This document shows positions 1 through 9,267 of a stretch of 64,000 nucleotides of DNA, one piece after another. Made by a program: the position numbers and the translations under genes. Origin of the DNA: Vibrio fortis (GTDB lineage: Bacteria > Pseudomonadota > Gammaproteobacteria > Enterobacterales > Vibrionaceae). The stretch spans positions 372,001 through 436,000 of the forward strand of contig NZ_JFFR01000025.1 of assembly GCF_000695685.1 (NCBI RefSeq), given 5' to 3'. The number at the start of each line of letters is the position of its first letter. Within the stretch, counting starts at the first letter, position 1. The notes under the pieces are model-generated. The model saw only the letters and a program-made list of their open reading frames with translations. It ran no database searches and was not told where the DNA came from.

Positions 1-376
1 AGACGAGCAAAAAATCGCAGAAGTTAACAAATACACAGGTGAACAACGCTTTAAATACTGTGTAAAAGAGATCGTGGCTAATCGTGAAGTATGGATCCTA
101 ACCGACGAGCACGGTTGTGTGATGCTAAATACTGAAGATGAAGATTGTGTACCAGTTTGGCCAAACAAAGAGTTCGCAGAATCTTGGGCAACAGGCGAGT
201 GGGCAGAATGTAAAGCTGAAGCGATCTCATTGAATAAGTGGCACAGTCGTTGGACCATGGGTCTAGAAGACGATGAACTCGCTGTTGTTGTCTTCCCAAA
301 TGAGCAGGAAGAGGGCGTAGTACTTTTCCCTGACGAATTCGATTTCGAACTGAAGAAGCAAGCGGCTAAGCGCTAA
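1..376 (+). CDS. DUF2750-family protein, 5' end outside window
   Basis: The reading frame is open from base 2 of the window to the TAA at 374-376, so the gene begins upstream and only its last 124 codons are seen. A GTG at 74 could be mistaken for a start, but the frame continues upstream with ordinary coding character (…NKYTGEQRFKYCVKEIV). The acidic, tryptophan-rich sequence with EVWIL, VWP and FPDEF blocks fits the DUF2750 family of small cytosolic proteins of unknown role, which have no signal peptide or membrane segment. It converges with the next gene, with only seven bases between the stop codons. The family call is from memory of the pattern. Confidence 0.75.
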   Translation, partial: DEQKIAEVNKYTGEQRFKYCVKEIVANREVWILTDEHGCVMLNTEDEDCVPVWPNKEFAESWATGEWAECKAEAISLNKWHSRWTMGLEDDELAVVVFPNEQEEGVVLFPDEFDFELKKQAAKR

Positions 377-383
377 CTCTTCT

Positions 384-1163
384 CTAACGAAACAGTTCAT
401 ATAAGGGAGCCTGTCTGGCTTCCTTAGTAGCACCTTTCAGTATCTCTTCCTTTTGATATTCTCTTAATAAACGTTTCACAACAGGTTTCACTTCTGAGAG
501 CGTCATCCCTGCTTTCAAATCAGGCTCATAGAGTAGCTTTAACAAAACCACGTCTAAAGGCGCTAGAAGCTCTTCTGGTGTGTGATCATTAAAGATAGAA
601 GGATAGGCATGCTCCGAATCATTGGGCAGCCCTAACGCTTGTGTGATTTCTTCTACGACACATGCTAATAACTTGCCTCGACTCCTTGCCAAGTCTACAG
701 GTATTACGATAGCCGCAGAGACAATATGACCAGTGGCATTGGTCGTATAACCTGCGGTGCATATTGCCGTATTCAAATGTTGAGTTGACCTTAGGTTAAG
801 TGCTGACTTGGCTTCTTTAGTCCACTTTGATTCACGTGTATAAATCCAATGCACGTTGGCTTGTGATTGTTTACTAACAAACTCGATAGATAGGCCGGTG
901 ATTTGAGCCAAGTGCTGAACGTGTAATTCGGTAAGTTCTTGATGGAGAGCTTCATCGCCGACGCGGTGATCTAACCAAATTCTTATTGGTTGGTTCCATT
1001 TCGCCAGCGGGTGATTGCCACTCGTGTATTCATGCTCCAGAGCAACGCTGTAGAAAGCGCGTTCCACGAAGCTAGGGTCAAGCCAGGTAAGCCCGGTAGC
1101 TTGCGTAGGGTTTGAAAATAGAGCAATAAAAAGGGAATAAATGTAGAACATATACAGTTTCAT
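384..1163 (-). CDS. DUF2927-family secreted protein
   Basis: A 259-residue protein with an N-terminal signal peptide (hydrophobic residues about 4-18, likely cleavage after TQA near residue 22). The mature part has a pattern of DUF2927 proteins: an IRIWLDHRV strand, a central variable zone and a conserved VVEEITQALGL(P/N)ND motif near residues 168-180. Such proteins resemble degenerate zinc-protease folds. Here the segment reads CVVEEITQALG without an HExxH, so no catalytic activity can be claimed. It lies downstream of sapF on the same strand (48 bases between the ORFs). The function is unknown. Confidence 0.7.
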   Translation of the reverse strand: MKLYMFYIYSLFIALFSNPTQATGLTWLDPSFVERAFYSVALEHEYTSGNHPLAKWNQPIRIWLDHRVGDEALHQELTELHVQHLAQITGLSIEFVSKQSQANVHWIYTRESKWTKEAKSALNLRSTQHLNTAICTAGYTTNATGHIVSAAIVIPVDLARSRGKLLACVVEEITQALGLPNDSEHAYPSIFNDHTPEELLAPLDVVLLKLLYEPDLKAGMTLSEVKPVVKRLLREYQKEEILKGATKEARQAPLYELFR

Positions 1164-1211
1164 TTATTCCCTCATCTTCTTACATTAACGCAGTTTTAAT
1201 GGTTTAAGTGA

Positions 1212-1994
1212 CTAATAGTTTGGTGCTTTAAAGAAGTGACTTTCAACCAAACGCTGAGTAATTTGGTGAGAAGGGTTAGAGAGCACCTCATGCGTTTCAC
1301 CTGCTTCGACCACATCGCCTTCATGCATTACGATGATTTTATCGGTGATGTGTTTAACGATGCCAATGTGTTGTGAAACGTACACAAATGATACGCCCAT
1401 CTCTTCTTGAAGCTCCAAGAACAGGTTGATGATCTGAGAGCGCATCGCCATGTCTAAACCATTGAGCGCTTCGTCGGCTACAATGATGGATGGCTGAAGT
1501 ATCAAGGCACGAGCCAGACAAACCCTCTGCTTTTGTCCTGCTGCGAGCATTTGAGGGTAGAAGTAAGCGTGCTCTGGAAGCAAGCCAACTCGAAGTAGAG
1601 TGTCTTTCACTCGCTTCATACGCGCTTCAGGCGGCATGTTGGTGTTTCGCTTAAGTGGTCCTTCAAGAATGCGACCGATCTGAATACGAGGGTTTAACGA
1701 CGTATTTGGATCTTGGAAGATCATGCGAATTAGCTTACAACGCGTCGAGTAGTCTTTGTGTTCAAGCCTTTCACCATTAACTCGAATCTCACCAGACGTA
1801 GGTTCAACCATGCCTGCTAACATGCGAGCAAGCGTTGACTTACCAGAGCCATTTTGTCCAATAAATCCTATGGTTTGTCCTGCTTCTAGAGTGAAGCTCA
1901 CCGGTTTCACCGCCTGATGAATCTTCTTACGAAAAAGCCCAGAGCGTGTCGTAAAATCTTTGGAAAGATCACTGACTTCTAATAGTGCACTCAT
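1212..1994 (-). CDS. sapF: SapF, peptide ABC transporter ATP-binding subunit
   Basis: The second ATPase of the Sap transporter, an Opp/Dpp-type importer linked to antimicrobial-peptide resistance and potassium or peptide uptake in enterobacteria. It has 260 residues. Walker A is GQNGSGKST near residue 46, Q-loop [11 protein letters not shown], and Walker [13 protein letters not shown]. The signature motif is LAAGQKQRV rather than LSGGQ, a degeneracy also found in known SapF proteins. The start overlaps the end of sapD by four bases (ATGA-type), so translation is probably coupled. It is the last gene of sapABCDF. I see no strong terminator after it. Confidence 0.93.
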   Translation of the reverse strand: MSALLEVSDLSKDFTTRSGLFRKKIHQAVKPVSFTLEAGQTIGFIGQNGSGKSTLARMLAGMVEPTSGEIRVNGERLEHKDYSTRCKLIRMIFQDPNTSLNPRIQIGRILEGPLKRNTNMPPEARMKRVKDTLLRVGLLPEHAYFYPQMLAAGQKQRVCLARALILQPSIIVADEALNGLDMAMRSQIINLFLELQEEMGVSFVYVSQHIGIVKHITDKIIVMHEGDVVEAGETHEVLSNPSHQITQRLVESHFFKAPNY

Positions 1995-2992
1995 GATTTC
2001 TTTTTCTTCTCCATGTTCAGTGGGAAGTGACAGTTAAACTTATGATTCTTTACGCGACTGGTGTGGGGGATTTCCACACATTGCCTCTGTGCGTAAGGGC
2101 ATCTTGGACCCAAACGACAACCAATTGGCAAATGCTGCAGAGGAGGAATTGAGCCTGGTAGAGACTGCAATTTCTCTTTATGCGGTATCCAATCATTAAA
2201 GTCTGGCATCGCTTTAAGCAGCGCTACGGTATAAGGGTGCTTAGGTGCATCCAAGAGTTTAGGTGTGTCTGCAGATTCAACTGACTGGCCGCAATACATA
2301 ACCGTAATTCGCGTTGCCCATTGGGTAATGGTTGTTAAGTCATGCCCAATCAAAATGATGGTGGTGTTATGCAGCTGATTCATGCGGCTTAACAGGCGCA
2401 GAATCTGCGACTGAGTGATTGGATCCAAGTCATTGGTTGGCTCATCGGCAATCAGCACTTTTGGCTTGGCAGCGATCGCCATCGCAATCATCACTTTTTG
2501 ACACTCACCATCAGTCAGCTCATAAGAGTAACTGTCCATTAGGCGTGAGTGGTCTTTAATACCGACTTTATGAAGTAGGGCAATCGCCTGTTTCTTTCGC
2601 CACTTAAAGCGCTGCCACCATTTACCTTCAAAGGCATGAGATGGAATCGCTTCGATCAGTTGGTGTCCCACTTTTTCCGAAGGGTCGAGACAGGTCGAAG
2701 GCTCTTGAAAGATCATCGCGATATCACGGGCGATGACTCGGCGGCGCTCTTTAGGTGTCAGTTGAAGTAGATCGATGTTCCCGAGACGCATCCGGTCCGC
2801 AGAAACTTTCCAGTTTTCTTTACATACGCCAACGATCGCTTTGGCTACCAAGCTTTTGCCTGAACCTGATTCACCCACTAAGCCGCGAATTTCCCCTTCA
2901 TTAAGGGTAATACTCATGCGATCTACGGCTTTAACTAAGCCCTGAGGTGTTTCGATTTCAATGGTCAGATGTCGAATATCAAGTAACGGCAT
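1991..2992 (-). CDS. sapD: SapD, peptide ABC transporter ATP-binding subunit
   Basis: The first ATPase of the Sap transporter, with 333 residues. It carries Walker A GESGSGKS near residue 40, Walker [12 protein letters not shown] and a C-terminal oligopeptide-transporter extension with cysteines ([11 protein letters not shown], near residues 290-300), as in the Opp/Dpp ATPase family, where this tail is known to bind an Fe-S cluster in some members. The signature motif is replaced by LTDGECQ, typical of SapD. In E. coli SapD also supports Trk potassium uptake. The start codon overlaps the sapC stop by one base, so the cistrons are translationally coupled. Confidence 0.93.
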   Translation of the reverse strand: MPLLDIRHLTIEIETPQGLVKAVDRMSITLNEGEIRGLVGESGSGKSLVAKAIVGVCKENWKVSADRMRLGNIDLLQLTPKERRRVIARDIAMIFQEPSTCLDPSEKVGHQLIEAIPSHAFEGKWWQRFKWRKKQAIALLHKVGIKDHSRLMDSYSYELTDGECQKVMIAMAIAAKPKVLIADEPTNDLDPITQSQILRLLSRMNQLHNTTIILIGHDLTTITQWATRITVMYCGQSVESADTPKLLDAPKHPYTVALLKAMPDFNDWIPHKEKLQSLPGSIPPLQHLPIGCRLGPRCPYAQRQCVEIPHTSRVKNHKFNCHFPLNMEKKKKS

Positions 2993-3879
2993 TATTCGAT
3001 TCCTGCGTTAAGTGCTTGGCGTACGCCTTCACCGACTAAGTTGATGACGATAACGGTAAACATGATTGCGAGACCTGGTAGGGTCACTGTCCAAGGCGCT
3101 AAGTATATCAGCTCTACTGAGTCACCCAGAATTGAGCCCCACTCTGTACTTGGTGCTTGAGCGCCCAAGCCTAAGAAGCCTAGTGCGGTAATGTCGAGAA
3201 TCGCAACAGACAGCGCTAGCGTTACCTCTAGGGCGATAACCGTAAGAATATTAGGAACGATAGAGTTCCAAAGTAGGTAAAAATCGTTCGCACCATCCAA
3301 GCGTGATGCCATGATGTAATCTTTCTCTACCTCTGCGTGCACCGCGATATAGACAGAACGAATAAAGCGTGGAATCAGCGCAAGACAGATCGCCAGCAAG
3401 ATGTTGAATTCCCCAAAACCTAGGAAAGCAACAAAGATAATTGCAAGCAGCAAAGATGGGATAGACATGACCGTATCAAGCAGGTGGTTTAGGGTACTTG
3501 ATAGTAGACCACGAGTCATACCCGCCAATACGCCAATCAAACAACCAATGACAGCTGCAATGAAGGTAATCACCACCGCTGCACCAAAGGTGAGCTGAGA
3601 TCCAATAATCAGGCGTGACAGGATATCTCGACCTAAATCGTCGGTCCCTAGAAAGTATTCAACTGTACCGGCTGGATCCCACGATGGTGGCGTCAATAAG
3701 TGACCCGTCTGCTCTTGAGCATCATGAGGTGCTAGCCAAGGCGCGGTGATAGTGACGAAGATGATCAATACCAAGCACCACAGGCCAAACATAGCTAGGT
3801 TGTTATTGCGGAAACTGCGCCAAAAACGCTCAAATTGAGTCGGGATGCGCTCTTCTTGATAAACGTTACTTGTTAGCAT
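2992..3879 (-). CDS. sapC: SapC, peptide ABC transporter permease
   Basis: Inner-membrane permease of the Sap system, 295 residues. It has an N-terminal OppC-type segment (membrane helix about residues 28-50) and a BPD-type permease domain with about five further helices. The EAA loop is near residues 190-220 ([20 protein letters not shown]), where the ATPases dock. [11 protein letters not shown] near residues 82-92 is the usual DppC/OppC/SapC signature. The start overlaps the end of sapB by 14 bases. It forms the channel together with SapB. Confidence 0.93.
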   Translation of the reverse strand: MLTSNVYQEERIPTQFERFWRSFRNNNLAMFGLWCLVLIIFVTITAPWLAPHDAQEQTGHLLTPPSWDPAGTVEYFLGTDDLGRDILSRLIIGSQLTFGAAVVITFIAAVIGCLIGVLAGMTRGLLSSTLNHLLDTVMSIPSLLLAIIFVAFLGFGEFNILLAICLALIPRFIRSVYIAVHAEVEKDYIMASRLDGANDFYLLWNSIVPNILTVIALEVTLALSVAILDITALGFLGLGAQAPSTEWGSILGDSVELIYLAPWTVTLPGLAIMFTVIVINLVGEGVRQALNAGIE

Positions 3880-4828
3880 ACCACTCTTTCCTTACTAGAG
3901 GATTGATCATCGCGCCGATCAGATCCGATAGGATATTTGCTGTCAGAACTAGCGTTGCCACCACGATCACACCAGCTTGGATTGATACGTAATCTTGGTT
4001 CGATAGCGCATCAAGCAGCCAGCGACCGATACCTGGCCAGTTAAAAATAGATTCGGTAATGATGGCAAGCGTCAACATACTTGAAAGCTGTACACCGACC
4101 TTAGGAACGATAGGTGGAATCGCATTACGTAGCACGTGTTGAGTGACGATCTCGTGAGTTGAAAGACCTTTAATACGTGCCGCTCGGATGTAGTTCTGCG
4201 TCATCACTTCAGCCACTGATGCTCGCATTAGACGGATAACCTGTGTAGTTGGCGCTAAAGCCAGTACCAAACAAGGTAGAGCCATATGCTCAATCACACT
4301 CTGTAAAGCATGTGCTTTGTAGCGACCTTCAGCAAAAAATGCATCAATGATTGCAAAGCCAGTGACATGTTCAATCTCGTACAGCAAATCGTAGCGACCA
4401 CCAACAGGGAACATCTCAAAATGCAGAGAGAAGACCATGATCATCAGCAGGGCGACCCAGAAGATAGGGGCAGAGTAACCTGACATCGATGTAAACGAGA
4501 TTGTGGTGTCGATGAACTTGCCCTGACGCATACCCGCAATAGTACCCAGCGGGATACCGATAAGGAGAGCAAGTAGGAAGGCGAAGAAACACAATTCTAG
4601 CGTCGCTGGGAAGACAACGGCCAATTCATCATAGATAGGCGCACCATGTTTACTGATACCGAAGTTCAGTGTTGATAATTCGCCAATGTAGCTCAACCAG
4701 CCCGGCCAAAACTCTTGGATAGCCCACGGTGATGTTTGGTCTAATCGTAGCAATGAGAAACCAACAACAGTCAGTATCGCGAGCGTGATGACAAATAAAT
4801 TAACGCGTCTTAACGTATACCAAAACAT
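3866..4828 (-). CDS. sapB: SapB, peptide ABC transporter permease
   Basis: Inner-membrane permease partner of SapC, 320 residues, with an N-terminal helix (residues about 9-28), five further membrane segments and an EAA loop near residues 215-245 (RAARIKGLSTHEIVTQHVLRN). The family is DppB/OppB. The sapA stop and the sapB start share base 4828, so the genes are tightly coupled. The long periplasmic insertion around residues 140-175 is in the position usual for SapB. Confidence 0.93.
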   Translation of the reverse strand: MFWYTLRRVNLFVITLAILTVVGFSLLRLDQTSPWAIQEFWPGWLSYIGELSTLNFGISKHGAPIYDELAVVFPATLELCFFAFLLALLIGIPLGTIAGMRQGKFIDTTISFTSMSGYSAPIFWVALLMIMVFSLHFEMFPVGGRYDLLYEIEHVTGFAIIDAFFAEGRYKAHALQSVIEHMALPCLVLALAPTTQVIRLMRASVAEVMTQNYIRAARIKGLSTHEIVTQHVLRNAIPPIVPKVGVQLSSMLTLAIITESIFNWPGIGRWLLDALSNQDYVSIQAGVIVVATLVLTANILSDLIGAMINPLVRKEWYANK

Positions 4829-6453
4829 TACGGCTGCACCTCTCTCGTCACTTGGTCGAAAGGCTGCGCATTAAATGGGCTTTGCTTAAAGCCTGTTAAT
4901 GAGCGGTCGTGTACACGGAATTGCACGCCATGAGCCAGAGGGATCACTGGGAACTCTTCGTTAAGAATATTCTGGGCTTGGTGATACAAGTTCACTCGGT
5001 GCCTCTGTTGATTGATCTCTAGCGCGAGATCAAGAAGAAAATCGAAATCTGAATTACACCACATCGATACGTTCAAGCCTGCGCGTTCTGACTGACAAGA
5101 GAGCAGTGGGCGCAAGAAGTTGTCTGGGTCTCCAGTGTGGCCAATCCAGCCTGTAAGCAATAGATCCGTCGAAGCGATGGAAGAGAGTTGAGTACGATCG
5201 AATCGGTCGTCCGTGTAGAGCTTTAAGCTAATGCCGATATCAGCAAGGTTTGCTTGGATAAGCTCCGCCGTCTTACGCGGACTTGGGTTGTAGGCTCTCG
5301 GCTCAAGTGGCACCCACATAGAGAGTTCCAATCCGGGTTCGACGCCTGCATCTTTAAGAAGTGCAACAGCATAGTTTCGGTCGTAGCGAACCTGAACTTG
5401 GTCCTTTTGATAGGCCCAAGAGGTTGGTGGTAATAGGGTATAAGCCTTGCTGCCTGTCCCGTAATACACTGAATCCAAGATATTTTGGCGGTTGATCGCT
5501 AGGTTTAGCGCCTTACGTACGCGTGCGTCACGCAGTGCGGGGTGCTCTGTGTTTAGAGCGATGAAAGACACGTTTACAGCAGGTGTCGCTGTAATCTCAA
5601 GCTCTTCTTGAGCTTGAATGATTGGAATCTGGCTCGAGATAGGCGAATTCAGCACGTCACATTCATTACGCAGCAGTTTCGCGAGTGTGCCGGTACCACG
5701 TTGTGATGTATCAAACACCACTTGGTCCATTTTCACCTTGCTCTTCCAGTAATTCTTGTGCTTTTTCAATCGAACCAAGTCGTTGATTTGAAAATCATCA
5801 AGGTAGAATGGGCCTGTACCGACTGGGTGTGAGTCTAAGCGGTTTTTCTCATCTAACTGAATCAGTTGATTGGCGTACTCTTTTGAGTGGATCACTGCAT
5901 AACTGGTGGCAATGTTGGTCAAAAAGGAGTTGTCTGGACGAGTGAGCGTAAACTTAACCGTTAGGTCATCAATCGCTTCAATGCTGTCAATTAGATTCGG
6001 GAAATCGATACCCGCAAACCAAGGGTAAAGGCCGCCACCGACATAGTGAAATGGGTGAGTGCTGTTGGTGATACGCTCGAAGCTAAAAACAATATCTTGT
6101 GCGTTTAGAGCACGTGTTGGCTTGAACCAATCGGTCGTTTGGAACTGCACATTTGGGCGCAATTTGAAGGTATATTCAGTACCCGCTTTGTTCACCGTCC
6201 ATTCGGCTGCGATGTTAGGCTGTGGGCGATATGTCTCAGGGTCTAGCTGCAGTAGAGTATCGAAGATCTGAGGGCTTAGCGACTCCGCAGTAATACCGCT
6301 GTCCACCAATTGTGGATTAAAGGTACTCGGGTTCCCTTGGCCGCAGTAAATAAAGCCTTTTTCTCGGATCTGGTCGTGATCGACGCTTTCTCCACAGCCA
6401 GCTAAAAAGCCTAGCGTGAAGATACCTAGTGACAGTCTTAATAGTGCTTTCAT
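4828..6453 (-). CDS. sapA: SapA, peptide-binding lipoprotein
   Basis: Periplasmic substrate-binding component of the Sap transporter, SBP_bac_5 family, 541 residues. It has a lipoprotein signal peptide with lipobox LAGC (Cys20), so it is anchored in the membrane. Family blocks such as the AEWTVNKAGTEYTFKLRP segment and LNLAINRQNILDSVY are present. First gene of sapABCDF. pspF lies upstream on the same strand, about 100 bases away, so read-through from pspF is possible, but a separate sap promoter could lie in 6454-6555. Confidence 0.92.
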   Translation of the reverse strand: MKALLRLSLGIFTLGFLAGCGESVDHDQIREKGFIYCGQGNPSTFNPQLVDSGITAESLSPQIFDTLLQLDPETYRPQPNIAAEWTVNKAGTEYTFKLRPNVQFQTTDWFKPTRALNAQDIVFSFERITNSTHPFHYVGGGLYPWFAGIDFPNLIDSIEAIDDLTVKFTLTRPDNSFLTNIATSYAVIHSKEYANQLIQLDEKNRLDSHPVGTGPFYLDDFQINDLVRLKKHKNYWKSKVKMDQVVFDTSQRGTGTLAKLLRNECDVLNSPISSQIPIIQAQEELEITATPAVNVSFIALNTEHPALRDARVRKALNLAINRQNILDSVYYGTGSKAYTLLPPTSWAYQKDQVQVRYDRNYAVALLKDAGVEPGLELSMWVPLEPRAYNPSPRKTAELIQANLADIGISLKLYTDDRFDRTQLSSIASTDLLLTGWIGHTGDPDNFLRPLLSCQSERAGLNVSMWCNSDFDFLLDLALEINQQRHRVNLYHQAQNILNEEFPVIPLAHGVQFRVHDRSLTGFKQSPFNAQPFDQVTREVQP

Positions 6454-6555
6454 AAAAAGAAATACTTTTCGAAACGAGGCGGAAGAGGGGCCTCAAGATC
6501 CGGATAATTTAACATTTTATTTATTGCGCTCCAAATAATAATCCTGTGCTAGCAG

Positions 6556-7569
6556 CTATTTATCGCTGTTTTGACCAACTATCGAATATTTCCTCACCAT
6601 GCCTCTTAATTGGTTGTAGGTAAGACCAAGCAGTTCAGCTGCCTGTTTTTGATTGTACTTGCTTGTTTTTAGGGCCTGATTGAGGAGTGCGATGTCTTGC
6701 TCCTCTTGCCACGCCTTGTAATCGAGAGGAAGCGAAAAGCTGCGCTCATTAGAAGTATGGTCGCTTGGTGCAGGATTGTCAGTTTCAGCCTGAGCTTCAC
6801 TCCATGCTGGCTCGAACGGATTAAATACAAGAGATTCAATCGGCTCTGGATTACGACCATGTTGGTAGATAGCTCGTTCAATCACGTTTTTCAGTTCACG
6901 AACGTTGCCCGGCCACGGGTAATCGATCAATGACTGTTTTGCTTCAGGTGAGAAGCCGACAAACAGCTCAAGTTCAAGTTCGCGGCACATCTTAATCGCG
7001 TAATATTCGGCAAGCAGTATGATGTCTTCTTTTCGTTCACGCAGGGGCGGCAGTGTAATCACGTCAAACGCTAAGCGGTCGAGTAGATCCGCCCTAAATT
7101 CACCTTTGCTCGCCATATCGGGAAGGTCGGCATTGGTCGCACAAACCAGCCTTACATTAGCACTAAGGGCTTTTTGGCCACCAACGCGCTCGTACTGTCC
7201 ATATTCGATTACGCGAAGTAGCTTTTCTTGAACTGCAAGGGGAGTAGTTGCTAGTTCATCGAGAAACAAGGTGCCGCCTTCTGCACGCTCAAATCGACCC
7301 TGATGACGACCCTTTGAACCTGTAAAGGAGCCTGACTCGTGACCGAAGAGTTCGGAGTCGATCAAGCCTTCGCTGAGTGTGGAGCAGTTCAATGAAATTA
7401 GGGGTTGGTCCCAGCGCTTTGAGAGGTAATGAAGACGCTGCGCAATCAACTCTTTACCGGTACCGCGTTCACCGATGATGAGGACTGGCCTTTCAATTGG
7501 TGCCAATTGAGAGACTTTATCTAGAACAGAGAGAAAACTTGGGGATTCGCCAATTAAATTTTGCTGCAT
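6556..7569 (-). CDS. pspF: PspF, sigma-54 enhancer-binding activator of the psp operon
   Basis: An AAA+ activator of 337 residues without a receiver domain, as expected for PspF, which is held inactive by PspA until envelope stress. Walker A is GERGTGKE (residues 33-40) and Walker B is GGTLFLDEL (98-106). A Fis-type helix-turn-helix is near the C-terminus (KYNQKQAAELLGLTYNQLRG). The sigma-54-contacting GAFTGA loop reads GSFTGS at residues 80-85, a double Ala-to-Ser change from the textbook motif. It is transcribed divergently from pspABC, with the sigma-54 promoter in the 241-base spacer. Confidence 0.95.
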   Translation of the reverse strand: MQQNLIGESPSFLSVLDKVSQLAPIERPVLIIGERGTGKELIAQRLHYLSKRWDQPLISLNCSTLSEGLIDSELFGHESGSFTGSKGRHQGRFERAEGGTLFLDELATTPLAVQEKLLRVIEYGQYERVGGQKALSANVRLVCATNADLPDMASKGEFRADLLDRLAFDVITLPPLRERKEDIILLAEYYAIKMCRELELELFVGFSPEAKQSLIDYPWPGNVRELKNVIERAIYQHGRNPEPIESLVFNPFEPAWSEAQAETDNPAPSDHTSNERSFSLPLDYKAWQEEQDIALLNQALKTSKYNQKQAAELLGLTYNQLRGMVRKYSIVGQNSDK

Positions 7570-7700
7570 AGGTGGCCTTATCAGTACGATTGTGTGACGT
7601 TGGTGGTGAAAAATACCAACACTTGGTTAATTTCATCATAGCATCTGTTGTTATAATCACCACCTAATATTAAGTTGTTGATTTTTAATGAGTATAAAAT

Positions 7701-7716
7701 TGGCACGCAATTTGGA
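7701..7716 (+). promoter_or_regulatory. Sigma-54 promoter of pspABC
   Basis: TGGCACG at 7701-7707 (the -24 element), a four-base spacer CAAT, then TTGGA at 7712-7716 (the -12 element). This matches the sigma-54 consensus TGGCACG-N4-TTGCW at all but one core base. It sits about 95 bases before the pspA start and divergent from pspF, the matching enhancer-binding activator. PspF upstream activating sites would be expected in about 7600-7680, but I cannot define them. Confidence 0.9.
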
Positions 7717-7810
7717 TTACTAAGAATAAGTTTATCCGCGAGTGATAACACCATTCGCACAGTATCCATGGTTTAACCATTGGCTAAGTTGATTATTTAA
7801 GGAGTTCCTT

Positions 7811-8482
7811 ATGGGTATTTTTTCTCGCTTTGCAGACATCGTAAATTCAAACATCAGCGCATTACTCGATAAGGCTGAAGATCCTGAAAAAATGATTCGT
7901 CTTATCATTCAAGAGATGGAAGACACACTGGTAGAAGTTCGCACCAATTCAGCGAAAGCTATCGCTGACAAAAAAGAACTGGCTCGTAAGGTTGAGTCTA
8001 TCGAAGACCAAATTGCAGATTGGCAACAAAAAGCGACACTTGCACTGACTAAGCAACGTGAAGATCTAGCGAGAGCTGCTCTGATTGAGAAGCAAAAGCT
8101 AGAAGACATCATCAAGAGTCTTCACACCGAACAAACTCTAGTTGAAGAGACAATTGAAAAGCTAACCAGCGAAATCGGTAAGCTTGAAACTAAGATCGCT
8201 GAGACGCGCGCAAAGCAACAAGCGCTAGCGATTCGTAACAACGCAGCAAGCAATCGTCGTGATGTTCAAAAACATCTTCATTCAAGCAAAACAGATGAAG
8301 CGATGGCGAAATTTCAGCAAATGTCACGTAAAGTAGATGAACTTGAGGCGGAAGCGGATCTGTATGCTAAAACAGGTAACGCTAAATCCCTTGACCAAGA
8401 ATTTGCTGAACTGCAAGCTCAAGACGAAATTGAGAAAGAGCTGGCGAAACTGAAGCAGCAAGTCGAAAACCGCGATAAATAA
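7811..8482 (+). CDS. pspA: PspA, phage shock protein A
   Basis: A 223-residue ESCRT-III/PspA/IM30 family protein. The N-terminal amphipathic helix [14 protein letters not shown] binds stressed inner membrane and is followed by the conserved [19 protein letters not shown] block. Nearly all the rest is coiled coil (about residues 26-220). It inhibits PspF when the cell is unstressed and forms membrane-stabilising assemblies under stress. A good ribosome binding site (AAGGAG at 7799-7804) precedes the ATG. First gene of pspABC, behind the sigma-54 promoter. Confidence 0.97.
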   Translation: MGIFSRFADIVNSNISALLDKAEDPEKMIRLIIQEMEDTLVEVRTNSAKAIADKKELARKVESIEDQIADWQQKATLALTKQREDLARAALIEKQKLEDIIKSLHTEQTLVEETIEKLTSEIGKLETKIAETRAKQQALAIRNNAASNRRDVQKHLHSSKTDEAMAKFQQMSRKVDELEAEADLYAKTGNAKSLDQEFAELQAQDEIEKELAKLKQQVENRDK

Positions 8483-8496
8483 CCTAGGAGTTATCT

Positions 8497-8730
8497 ATGT
8501 CATCATTTCTAATAGCTGGTCCACTGATTGTCTTTCTGATTTTTGTTGCTCCGCTATGGTTATTTTTACACTACCGCAGTAAGAAGAAGTCGAGCAACGG
8601 TTTGTCTGAGACGGATCTTCAAAGGTTGCACCACCTTTCGCAACAAGCGGAGTCTATGCAAGATCGTGTTAAAACTTTAGAAAAGATCTTAGATGCGGAG
8701 TCCCCTAATTGGAGACGAAACTATGAGTAG
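8497..8730 (+). CDS. pspB: PspB, phage shock protein B
   Basis: A 77-residue inner-membrane protein with one N-terminal membrane helix (about residues 5-25) and a cytosolic coiled-coil tail (LQRLHHLSQQAESMQDRVKT). It works with PspC to pull PspA off PspF on envelope stress. The start has a strong site (TAGGAG) upstream, 14 bases after the pspA stop. Its end overlaps the pspC start by eight bases. Confidence 0.93.
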   Translation: MSSFLIAGPLIVFLIFVAPLWLFLHYRSKKKSSNGLSETDLQRLHHLSQQAESMQDRVKTLEKILDAESPNWRRNYE

Positions 8731-9109
8731 AGAACTGTATCGCGATCCTATTAACGGCAAGTTATCAGGTGTTTGTGCCGGCCTAGCGAACTACTTTGGC
8801 TTAGAAGTATGGTTAGTACGAATTATGGTTATCTCTGCTGCGCTATTGGGTGGTAGCTTCTTAGTGATTCTCGCTTATCTGGCGATGACGTTCATGATTG
8901 AAAAGCAGCCAAGACGCTATGTCGATGAACTTAAGTCAAAACAGGAGCACACTTTAAAGCAAAAGCCATGGGAGCAAGGTCAAACACCAGAGTTCCTGCT
9001 CAACACTTTAGAGAGTGATTTCGAGAAAATAGAGCGCGATGTGCGCAACATTGAAGCTTATGTCACTTCGGATACTTTCAAAGTGAATCGCGACTTTAAA
9101 AACATGTAG
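8723..9109 (+). CDS. pspC: PspC, phage shock protein C / envelope stress sensor
   Basis: A 128-residue PspC-domain membrane protein. The PspC block (LYRDPINGKLSGVCAGLANYF…) is followed by a membrane helix near residues 34-57. The ATG at 8723 is preferred because GGAGA lies at 8711-8715 and because it overlaps pspB by the compact ATGAGTAG junction. A longer in-frame reading from 8693 would lie inside pspB and lacks a binding site. The C-terminal part is acidic and probably interacts with PspB/PspA. Confidence 0.93.
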   Translation: MSRELYRDPINGKLSGVCAGLANYFGLEVWLVRIMVISAALLGGSFLVILAYLAMTFMIEKQPRRYVDELKSKQEHTLKQKPWEQGQTPEFLLNTLESDFEKIERDVRNIEAYVTSDTFKVNRDFKNM

Positions 9110-9131
9110 CACGTTAACTTGTTAACTTACT

Positions 9132-9173
9132 ATAACGGCTTGGATGATTATCGTCCAAGCCGTTATTTTTTTT
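9132..9173 (+). terminator. Rho-independent terminator of pspABC
   Basis: A 13-base perfect inverted repeat (ATAACGGCTTGGA at 9132-9144 and its complement at 9154-9166) is followed by a run of T. It ends the psp transcript before the efflux operon. Confidence 0.92.
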
Positions 9174-9267
9174 GGATATTTTCTCAAAATAATTCCGGAC
9201 ATTAACTGGTAAGTTAGATGTGATTAATCTATGTTAATAAAATATTTATAGATATGGATGATCTCAA

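Noticed and set aside
7581..7769. 62-residue minus-strand ORF between pspF and pspA
   Set aside because: Lies across the sigma-54 promoter and has no recognisable protein character.
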